DNA from: Pelagophyceae sp. CCMP2097 | Taxonomy: Eukaryota > Sar > Pelagophyceae | Assembly (NCBI GenBank): GCA_026770575.1 | Contig: MU657172.1 | Span: 73,979-94,069 of the forward strand | Reading direction: 5' to 3' | Length of the DNA stretch: 20,091 nt | Shown: one piece after another, positions 8,201 to 16,285 of the stretch | Position numbering within the stretch: the stretch's first letter is position 1 | Layout of the letters: each line of letters starts with the position of its first letter | Translations under genes and position numbers: made by a program | The notes under the pieces: model-generated | The model's database searches: none | Told to the model about the DNA's origin: nothing | The model's input: the letters and a program-made list of their open reading frames with translations, nothing else

Positions 8201-11200
8201 AATATTCACGTATCGACGCGTGTCGGGGTAGGACGGGGGGGGGGGTCAGCTCGGATGGCCCCGGCGCCCCGGAAGGGGGGGAAATCTCTGAAAACCCGCG
8301 TATTGGGGGGGGTGGAGTGGCCCGCCACGGGGGGGGGGGGGGGTCCCCGGACCCGTCCAAACCCCCCCCCCTGACCACGCCCCGTATAGGCACGATACTC
8401 GGCGCGCGGCGTCCTTTGCCCTTGGAAACCGTTCGATCTCTGGAGCGCCTTGTCTTCTTCTCTGCACGCCCTGCTCGTTCTCTGCTCGTCCACGTCCTGC
8501 TCGTCCACGACACGCGTCGATACGTGAATACCTTCCCCCCCCAACAAAGAAAAACCGAACCCAGTCAACTTTGAAAAGTCTGTGTCGAAAATTGCGACCA
8601 AAAGTGCCCAGCCAACTTTGGAAAGTGGCGGGTTTGCCCCACCGACGACGCACCTTTTCGCCCACGTACCCCGTCAGCTCCAGCTCCAGCGCCGCCGCCT
8701 GCTCGGCCGTGTTGGGGAAGTCATCTAAGACGAAGCCCTGCCACGGCTCGCGCTTCACCGCATCTGCCTCAGAGTCCTCGGCATTTTCCGCGATAGAAGT
8801 GTCGTGCAACCCATCATTCTCCTCGGCCAGCCGGTGGATGCCGCAGCAGACGAGCTGGGCGTACTGCGAATCGCTGACTGCCCCGCCGCCGCGGAGCGAA
8901 TCGCTGACGGCTCGGCCGAGTTTGAGGAGTAAGACGCCAGACGCGCAGGCGGTGGGCGCTCTGCGGCCCGACCTCACGTGTTCGTGCATGGCGAGAGCGT
9001 CGTGGACCAGCGCCTCGACGCTCAGCACCTTGACTCGGAAGCGGTCCGCGATCCTGGCCGCCTGTTCCGACTTGCCCGAAAAGGACGGGCCGCAGAGCGC
9101 CAGCCGCAGCGGAAACATCCTCGGCCGCTCCGCCTCGGCCGGCGCATCCGAGGCCAGCCTGGCCGCCAGGCGCACCTCGACGACGCACTCGCCGAGGAGG
9201 TGCTCGACGAAGTTTCCGGGGAGCGAGGCGGCGCGGCCGTATGCCTCTTCTGCTCGCGCCGCCAACCCTCGCGACGCATCGTCGCCGAGCGAGCAATGCA
9301 AGGCATGCGGCTCGCCTGAGGCGGGCGCGGAAACGTTCTCCTGGAGAGTTTTGTCCGCCTCGAGCTGCGACTCGGCCATGGCCGCCGCCACCGTCTCCGC
9401 GTCGGCCAGCGCCACGAGGCCAGTCTTCGCCAAAGCGCCGGAGAACCAAAACGGCGGCGCGTTGGAGACGTAGTCACTCAGGTCGAGGGCGTCAAGGTCG
9501 TCCGAGAGCCCCGATTGCGCTTCGCCATGCCCCGATTCGTCAAAAGCCTGATTTTGCGCCGGGGCGTGCAATGCGACCGCGTCAAAAGCCTGATTCGCCG
9601 CCGCCGACCGCCGCGCGGGGCTCTGCGCCGCCGGAGCGGGCGGATTCGGCCGCACCGTCTTCGGCGAAGCGGCCGAGGCCTCGTCCAACGACGTCGATGC
9701 GGCGCCGTCGGCCGCCGCCGCGGTGCTGGATGCCGAGGCTGCCGCGCCGTCGGATGCCGCCGCGCCTGGCGTCGAATCGGCGGGAGTCCACGCCGCGGCG
9801 CCGTCGGATGCCGCCGCAGTAGACGCAGCCCAGGCGCATGTCACCGAGGCGGCTTGTGAAGACGACGTCAAGAGCGCGACGTCGCGAGTGAGGAAGAGGC
9901 GCTTCGCGTCGTACCACGCGCGGAGCGAATCCGTTTCGCATTCTGGCGGCGCCGACTTTCGAGCCAGAAACGCTTGGCCCTGATGCTGAACACACGGCCT
10001 TTCGAATTCGCGCGCGCGAGAGACCTCGACGGCGAGATCCGCGACGCGGCGCAGAATCGAGGCGCACTCGGCCTCTGCCTCGGCGCGTTTCGCCGCAGAG
10101 CGCGCCTCGGATGCGCAGAATAAAACGTCGTGAGACTCTTGAACTTGCGCCTCGTAGACGCCGATCTCCGCCTCGAGCGCGGCCGCGTCGACTTTCAGAG
10201 CGTGGTCCGCGTCGACGTCGCGGCGCGCGGCGTACTGCGAGGCGCGGAACCGGCGCGACGAGGCCATGCGGTGCGCGTGTCGCGAGATGCGCTCCAGATG
10301 CGATGAGACGTCGCTCTCCGAAGCGCACTTCCGAGTCAGCTGCGCGCTGAGGTGCGAGGCCGCGCGGTCGTGGTACTCGACGACTTGGGCGCTCTCGCGC
10401 TCCGTGATGAACCGGCGCCGGCGCATTTCTCGGTGCCGCGACCGGCCCTCGCGCTCCGCCGCAGCCACACGCCGTACCGAGTCCTGCACCCAAACCTCTT
10501 CCCGGAGCGCGACCTTGTCCAGGGCGGAGTCGTCGACGTCGGCGGCGGCCAGGCCCGCGGACAAGGCGACGGTGCTCGAGACGCAGCGGCTCGACTCGCA
10601 GAGAGGGTCGTCCCTGTCAAATCGCGGCTGCGCCGGCGCCAAGCGCGGCTGCGCTGACCGGCTCGCCTCGCGCTCCGCGAGCCTGGCGCAGCGCGAGTCC
10701 CGCGAGAGCCGCCTCAAAGACCCGGGCGAGTCCTCACCGCCGCTCAAAGTCGTCGAATTGCCGAGTTGTCGTACAAGCCGCCCTCGACCGCGCGGCCTCG
10801 ACCTTGGCCGACCTCTTCAGCGCCGCGCGCGAATCGTGCCTCTCCTCGTGCGCCTCGCGGTCCTTTGCCTTTTGGCGATTCGCCTGCCACTGCTCCTGGC
10901 CCCGCGAGTCCCACGATGCCAAAAAGGCGGCCTAGATAGGGTTTGGTCGGGTTCTTGCGGTTCTTGCCGCCTCGTTTCCCGGGTGGATTTTTACGCCCGG
11001 CCGCATCGTCGTGTCTTTGCTTCGGGGGTGCGCACCTCCTGCTGCCGCGCGTAGAGGCGCAGGTCCCTGGACTCGAGCTGCTGCCGCATCAGGTCTGCCC
11101 GGGCCTCTTGCTGGCCGCGAGCGTTCTTTTGGCGGCCCTCTTGGAATTCATTCTCGAAGCGCTCGAGGTGCCTGCGCTCCAGAAGCGCGTTGGGGTTCTC

Positions 11201-12015
11201 GGCACGCGCGCGGATCGCGGCCTCGAAGAGGCGCGCCTTGGCCGAGTCGAACTGCGGCTTTGGCGCTTTCGCCGCCAAATTGACGAGAGGCCGCACACCA
11301 TCCTTGCGCGCGCGGAGGCTCACGGGCGCCGAAGTCTTCTGCAACTTATCCAAGGCCACTTTGAGCTGGTACAGCACCAGGGCGCCCGCGCCCGGCTGGG
11401 CGAGCATGACTCTGTGCGCCATGTTCACGTCAAAAGCCACGCCGAGCCTGGACGGCGGACGCGGTCAAGGGCGCGCGCCTCGACAACGGCTGGTCACAGA
11501 AAGGGCGCACTTGGTCAGCGCCGGCTCGAGGAGGCAGAAGTTGCATATCTTGGCGTCGGACGTATCGCGCCGCCGGAGCTCGCGGTACGCCGGCAGCTGG
11601 TTGTACCTTTCAAGAAAGGCCGTCGACTGCGGGGTGCAAAAATTCCAAAACGATCTTTGCGCGGTCGTCGCCTCGCCAAGGCGACAAAGGGAAACTCTTT
11701 CCGTGTCGAGGAACTCTGTCGAGGCGCCTCTCGAGGCGTCTTGAATTCAACCGCCGTCCGAGGCCCCAAACGACGCTCTTCCGAGGCGCAAAGAGGGCGC
11801 CGCCGCGCGTCGCCGCCGGGCCATCTCCACGCCCCGCGCGCCCGCCCCCCACGAGGGCCGGCCCGCGTCGACGGCGGCGGTTTTGGGCCCTCGCACCTGT
11901 GCAGCAGCGCGCCGAGGACGAAGCCGCTGCTGACGTCGTCGTCCAGCGAAGCCTCGGTCATGAGCGCATCGAGGGCCAGGACGTCGTTCACCCAGCCCAC
12001 GAGGATGGCCGTCAT
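5295..12015 (-). CDS. SPEF2: SPEF2/CPC1-like flagellar central-pair protein (9 exons)
   Basis: Large structural protein of the C1b projection of the axonemal central pair, needed for flagellar motility. Proposed exons, in gene order: 12015-11897, 11606-11511, 11447-11036, 10931-10738, 10682-8654, about 8004-7792, 7751-6854, 6740-6625, 6557-5295. The total is 5340 nt with phase kept, giving 1779 aa against about 1820 in human. The N-terminal CH-like domain reads MTAILVGWVNDVLAL, then SDAKICNFCLLEPALTKLGV and LVLYQLKVALDKLQK. A long coiled coil follows, then an Ala/Ser-rich linker (about 550-635). The adenylate-kinase-like domain has P-loop GPSFSGKSE (near 805), LSVEALVHDAL, VLDDFPNTAEQ and GLDMILCIQSTSS. 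The C-terminal half has DFGAFLARPDG and KAELHLR, matching animal SPEF2, then helical segments ending LPRAAH, so the animal EF-hand tail seems absent. Least certain is the acceptor at about 8004. Confidence 0.9.
8085..8107. repeat. 10-bp perfect inverted repeat beside the intron element
   Basis: TTTTCGACAG at 8085-8094 and CTGTCGAAAA at 8098-8107 are exact complements around a 3-nt spacer. The right arm overlaps the start of the left 29-bp direct repeat (8099-8127). It may be the end of a second, older element, or a simple hairpin. Confidence 0.8.
8099..8127 (+). repeat. 29-bp direct repeat, left copy
   Basis: Identical base for base to 8583-8611. The sequence includes AAAATTGCGACCAAAAGTGC and ends CCCAG. 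The pair brackets the inverted-repeat element. At 29 bp it is too long for an ordinary target-site duplication. Confidence 0.95.
8127..8562. mobile_element. MITE-like element with ~58-bp terminal inverted repeats
   Basis: The left terminus 8127-8185 and right terminus 8505-8562 are inverted copies of each other with only one to three differences, including matching runs of eight G and eight C. The inner part of the left terminus (from the G run through GTATCGACGCGTGTCG) is repeated directly at about 8190-8225, a 41-bp period. The interior has long G and C homopolymers (8330-8375) and no transposase frame, so it would be non-autonomous. It lies wholly inside a SPEF2 intron. A related fragment lies at 19385-19418. 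No clean short target-site duplication could be assigned. Confidence 0.85.
8583..8611 (+). repeat. 29-bp direct repeat, right copy
   Basis: Exact copy of 8099-8127. The bases before and after it are themselves related: CAGTCAACTTTGAAAAGT near 8562-8579 and CAGCCAACTTTGGAAAGT near 8609-8626 differ at two positions. A second duplication of about 48-bp period is therefore superimposed here. Confidence 0.9.
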
Positions 12016-12180
12016 GCTGGCCTCGGCAAGGTGAAACCAACCCCCGTAACGCTAGCAGGATTTGTTTTAAAACCGGGCCCCGACTCGTGAGTTTGCATAT
12101 CGCGATACTTGCGGGTTCGAAGGGTGCCGAGGCTCGACGGCGGTTCGACCGTGGTCGGGTGACACGGTCGTCACATCGTC
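12016..12180. promoter_or_regulatory. Short divergent (bidirectional) promoter interval
   Basis: Only 165 bp separate the SPEF2 ATG (minus strand, 12015) from the ATG of the propeller gene (plus strand, 12181). Both promoters and 5' UTRs must lie here or overlap the genes. The sequence includes a less GC-rich patch near 12055-12075. No named motif can be assigned. Confidence 0.5.
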
Positions 12181-13857
12181 ATGGCCTCGCATCATCACCC
12201 GAGGCCGATTCGCACGGCCGCGCGCCTCGCCGTGGCGGTGCTCCTGGCGTCGACCGTCTTCGGCCGCGGGCCGTCGGAATGCCGCTGGCGGTCGCGGGCC
12301 TGCTGCCTCCGCGCGGCGCCGCGCGAGGGCGCGACGACGATGGAGTACTTTAGAGCCGCAGACGCAGTCCGCGACGCTTCGAAATCGGCCACGGGGCGCA
12401 CGGCGACGCGCCTCGACACGGCGAGCAAAGCTGGCGAGGCGCGCTTCGACGGGAAGATGCTCAACGCGGCGCACGCTGCGATCGACGGCGGCGAATGGGT
12501 CATAGACGTCGCGAAGCGTAAAGTCCCGCCCAACGGCACCTGCGTCGCTGCGTACGAGCTCACACTGAGGCTCCGGCCCTGCGACCGCCCGCGTCCCGTC
12601 GCGTCGACGGGCGAGGCCGGGCTGCCTTGCCGGAGCGGCGCGCCGCGCCGTCGCGCCCCGCCGCACCATGGCGCCCCGCCGCACCATGGCGCCCCGCCGC
12701 ACCGTCTCGCGCTAGGCGGCGGCGGCGAATCGACGGGGGCCGTTGTCATCGGGCCGGCGTCGCCGGACCGCGACTGCTTCGACGCGCGCGGCTGGCGGAG
12801 CAGCGGGCCTGAGGACGCGCGGTAGACGCCGCGTCGGCCGAGACGGAAACCCAGAGTCGCAGCGAATCCCAGCGATGACAGAGTCGCAGCGGCAATGACA
12901 GAGACGCGAGCGGCATCCGGCTCGACCGACGCCAGAGAGGGAGGGCCATGTTCGCGCGCGAAAGCAACGAGGCTCTCAAAGCGAGGAGGCGGTGAGGATG
13001 TGCGGCTCCTCGCGCAAAGTCCCGCGTACGCACGTAATGCAGACGCTAGGCTCCTGGCGCTGCCTGCACATCCCGACGTTGGCGCGCGGTTTTGGCTGGT
13101 CTACGCCGACTTTGTGCCGCGCGTTGGAGCGCCGGGCGGGTACTCGAAACACATGTTCGGCGCTGTTGTTTCGAGTACCGGGCGGGCGGGTAGTCGAAAC
13201 ACATTTTCGAATCTCGAGGTCCAGGCGCCAAAGCCGCTGGACTGGGCCGATGGCTCGAGCCCCTGGTCTGCCCAGGAGAAGAACTGGTCTCCTTTCCTCA
13301 GCAAAGGGCAAACGTACGTGCATCAGTGGCTCGCAGAGCCTTTCACCGGATCGACGGTGGCTCTCGAGGTCGACGCCTCTTCGAGCCGCATCTCAAAGCG
13401 GCACGTCTGTCCGGGCTCGGGCGCGCGGCTCCGGCGGATCTTAAAAGTTGACGATGGCACGGCCGTCGCGGGCGGCACCAACGGCCTTGCTTTGAACGCG
13501 TCGCACTCAATCGCAGTCGGCCACACGTTCATAGAGGCCCCCAACGCTTTGAGGATGTACGCGCAGTTTGCCTACCTCTTCTCCAGCGCCGCGCCATTTT
13601 GCATAGTCGCCGCGACGCGGCGCTTCCATTTATCAGTCGCCACGACGACCGTCTCGCGACTCACGGCCGACTTTGCGCCCCTGCCTACGACGGCGCATAC
13701 GGCGCCGCACGTCGGCAATGCCGCCATACAGTTCCCGACGAGCCTCGTCGCCGTCGACGGCGGCGCGCTCCAACTCGCGTGGGGCCGCGGCGACCGAGCG
13801 TCCCACCTCTCGACGCTCGACGCAAAATGGATCGTCCAACAAATGGCCCTCACATAA
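12181..13857 (+). CDS. GH130-like five-bladed beta-propeller protein, secreted or Golgi
   Basis: Best explained as two exons, 12181-12821 and 13050-13857, about 482 aa. The splice turns GPEDAR (end of exon 1) into GPEDARLLALP, the EDPR-type motif of the GH130-like / beta-mannosyltransferase propeller group; without it a TAG stops the frame at 12823. Other family signatures are MLNAAHAAIDGGEWVI (first blade), RFWLVYADF, QEKNWSPF, GGTNGLAL, SHSIAVGHTFI and FPTSLVAVDGGALQLAWGRGD near the end. The first 30 residues (RTAARLAVAVLLASTVFG) look like a signal peptide or type II signal anchor, implying work on glycans in the secretory pathway. Substrate and reaction cannot be read from the sequence: relatives include phosphorylases and transferases. 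A further intron may lie around the repeats at 12653-12703 or 13134-13209. Confidence 0.65.
12653..12703 (+). repeat. 18-bp tandem repeat, 2.8 copies
   Basis: Units at 12653-12670, 12671-12688 and the partial 12689-12703 share GCGCCCCGCCGCACCATG. If translated they give an (A-P-P-H-H-G) repeat within the propeller gene, where the family has no equivalent. It could be an unstructured linker or part of an unrecognised intron. Confidence 0.9.
13134..13209 (+). repeat. Compound inverted and direct repeat in the propeller gene
   Basis: GGTACTCGAAAC (13139-13150) and GTTTCGAGTACC (13168-13179) form a perfect 12-bp inverted repeat with a 17-nt loop. The 26-bp stretch 13134-13159 is repeated directly at 13184-13209 with two differences. 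The segment is open in the gene's frame but falls between the RFWLVYADF and EKNWSPF blades, where family proteins have a different sequence. It may be a small insertion or an intron whose length is a multiple of three. Confidence 0.85.
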
Positions 13858-14234
13858 ACCCACGACCCGAAGAAAAGACCACCCGAGGCAGGCGCAGCCT
13901 TGTTGCGGCTTCGGTGCAGGGGTCGCATCGCACGCCTGCGCGTGGCACTCATGGCGTTGATGGTCCGACGATGGTCCGACGATGCCCGACGGCGGATTGC
14001 GACGATGGTACGAAGACACCAGGGTCCCGGCGTGCATTGAACCTCTGTGATGCCGCTCGCGACTCCCGCCACGACGATGCGCGTTGCCAAAGCTCCCGAG
14101 TTACGCGTGGGGTGACCGCGGCCGGCGAGCGCGGCCCAGACGAGTGCCGGACTCCCGGACTACTCCGGGCCTGCCGGTGGTGCGGACGGTGCGGCGAGCG
14201 CGGCGCGGGCCGTAAAATAATACACAGCTGCGCC
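13858..14234. other. Convergent 3' interval with a short tandem repeat
   Basis: 377 bp between two converging stop codons. The only structure I see is GATGGTCCGAC repeated twice at 13959-13980 with a diverged third copy to 13990. No poly(A) signal and no convincing frame. Both 3' UTRs should be here. Confidence 0.5.
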
Positions 14235-16285
14235 TCACGCCGGCGCGGGCGCGGCTTCGGCGCCGAGCGCGGCGGCGTAGCCGCGCATGAACGCGTCGAG
14301 TCGCGGTTTGAAGTGTCGCATGGCTAAATCTTGCAAGACGTCGATTGTGGGCGCGGCGATGGGTATCGGGGGCGGCAGCTTCTTCGTCGACTTTGCGCGC
14401 GCCGCGTCGCGCACCTGAGAAGTGCGCATCGAGCACGCGCCTCAAATTCAAGAGGCAAAGTCGCGCTGAAACGCAGAGCAGTCATCAGACTCTCCTTTTC
14501 CCGACGCCGCGCCTTGCCTCCTTGCGGTGCTTGTGCAGCTTTGTGGCGCGGAGCACGGCGTCGGCCTCTGCGAGCGCGCGGTCCACGGCCGCGCGGCCGG
14601 ATTTCGCACCCAGCGAAGCCAGCGCCTACCATCCGGATCCTGCGCAAAACGGCCCCTGGCGAGCAGGCGGCACCGCCGCACCTCGTTTGCGTCGAGCGCC
14701 TCTGCGGCGCCTGCGTGCCAGAGCGCGAGCATGTCGCAGCTCAGCCATTGGACGATTTCGGTCCAGAGGGTGGCGTCGCGTCTGCACGCAGACTTTGCCA
14801 GACCCAGCGCCGCGTCCACGACGCGCCGCGCCGGCTGCTCGTACGCCGCCGCGCGCTCGGAAAACGTGCGCTCCGGCGAGGAGACGGCGCGGGCGAGGGC
14901 CGCAAAGACACGCTCGTGGAGCGGGAGAAAGGCTTCGACGGTGCCGCCCGCCGTCGCGACCGCCGCAGCGTCCGCCTCGTCAAAGCCGTCGCCGCGAGCA
15001 AGAGCGCGCCACGCCTGCGTCGGCGCGCCTCGCTGACCCGCGGACGAGTGTCCTTTGCGAGCGTCCATTTCCGTCGTCTTTTTCGGGCCGAGGAGCCTTT
15101 TTTTTCCCGAGAAAATAAGGGGCAGAAAGGCTCACCGCGACGACTGCGTCGACGAACTCGGCGGCGGCGTCGCCGTCGCCCAGCAGGCTCGCCGCCGGCT
15201 CCTCGAGGAGCGCGGGGATCAGCGCCTTGACGAGCCTGGCGAATTCCGATGACGCTGCGACCTACAAATTCAAAAGTCCTCGGCCGTCCCTCGCGTCCAG
15301 CGGCCAAAATGCCCCCCCGGCAAGCGCCGCAGCCTCTGTGATGCCGCCTCTGGGATGGCCGTCCTCGCCGAGTCTCTGCCGAGTCTCTGGGTCGCCGAGC
15401 TCTCCGAGCCATCCATTTGTGCTCGAGTTTCATCAGGCGCATTTTCGCAGACGCCCTTCGCCACGTCGACGAGCTGCTGCTTCCGACGCAGCTCCGCCTC
15501 GGACCGCAGCGCATACGCGAGCCTGGAAATACGGTCGCACCTTTGGCGAAGCTTGTTGCCCGTCGAGAGGTTTATGGCAGGACCAGGCCCCCAGAGGGGC
15601 GGAACAAGAGGGGCGGAACAAGGGCCGGGGCGCCTTTGCGTCCACGCACGCTTTCGAGTCGGCGTCGTGGTACCGCGCGCGCGCGAAGAGGTCCGATGCG
15701 GCGTCGTGCTCCAGCGGCTCTCTATCGTGCTGCTCGCCGCGCGGCGAAGCGCCGGCCGAAGCTCCAGGCGACGCGCCGGCCGCCGTCTCGCCCGCCGCCG
15801 CCGCGCTGGCGGCGGCGCCGCTCGGCGCGCGCGCGCCCTTTGCTGCGGCGTCGCGCGCGCGCTCCTCGGCGGCGCGCAGCTTGTCTGCGCGGCGGAACAG
15901 CCGACGCTGGGCCGCGACGGCCGCGCGGCCGTCGGCACCCTCGACTTCCGCCGCCAAAATAGACCGTTCGCGCGCGGCGAGGCGCGACCGCGCGGCGGCG
16001 AGCGCGCGCTCGGCGCGGTCGACGCCGAGCGCCTCGCGCGCCCAGTACTGCGCGATGGACTGGCCTCCGAGGAGGGCGCGCTTTTCCAGGATGGTCGCCA
16101 ACCATAACGTCAGCCGGTCGACGTCCACCGTGACTGCGCGCAGGCACGCCTGCCGCAGCGCAGACGTCGGCGCCACGTGGTACGCCACCGACAGCAGCCT
16201 GTGCGTCGCAATGGAGACGAATCGAGCACAATGCTGTTGCGACGACGACAAAGGTCACAACGCATCGCATCGACGACGACGGACC
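14235..16285 (-). CDS. Unrecognised helical protein, C-terminal exons
   Basis: I do not recognise the family. Seven consistent exons, in gene order: one ending at 16285, then 16198-15650, 15540-15453, 15261-15136, 15032-14682, 14625-14506 and 14414-14235 (stop). Every junction keeps phase. Introns are 56-191 nt with donors such as GTGCGT, GTGAGC and GTGCGG. The product is rich in Ala, Arg and Glu, with long helices and coiled-coil character (ALGVDRAERALAAARSRLAA, LFRRADKLRAAEERARDAAA, LRSEAELRRKQQLVDVAKG). It ends with a Pro-rich turn, KKLPPPIPIAAPTIDVLQD, and a last helix. An Ala/Gly/Ser-rich stretch lies near 15745-15835. No catalytic motif, membrane segment or signal peptide is visible. 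The upstream boundary is not resolved, and the gene very likely continues leftward in protein terms to about 17.7 kb. Confidence 0.6.

Larger units (their letters stand above)
8005..8653 (-). other. Intron 5 of SPEF2, expanded by an inserted element
   Basis: The donor AAG|GTGCGT at 8653 directly follows the TGYVGEK codons of the adenylate-kinase-like domain. Coding sequence for the same domain (GLDMILC) resumes near 7970. The acceptor at 8005-8006 is my best phase-0 choice and not certain. At about 650 nt it is by far the longest intron here; most of the excess is the inverted-repeat element at 8127-8562. Confidence 0.7.

Noticed and set aside
8140..8225. CRISPR array, suggested by short repeats
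   Set aside because: Only two direct units, part of a terminal inverted repeat, in a eukaryotic intron; no spacers and no cas genes.
7197..8231. 344-aa plus-strand frame
   Set aside because: Antisense shadow of SPEF2 exon 7; it has no motif of its own and runs into the intron element.
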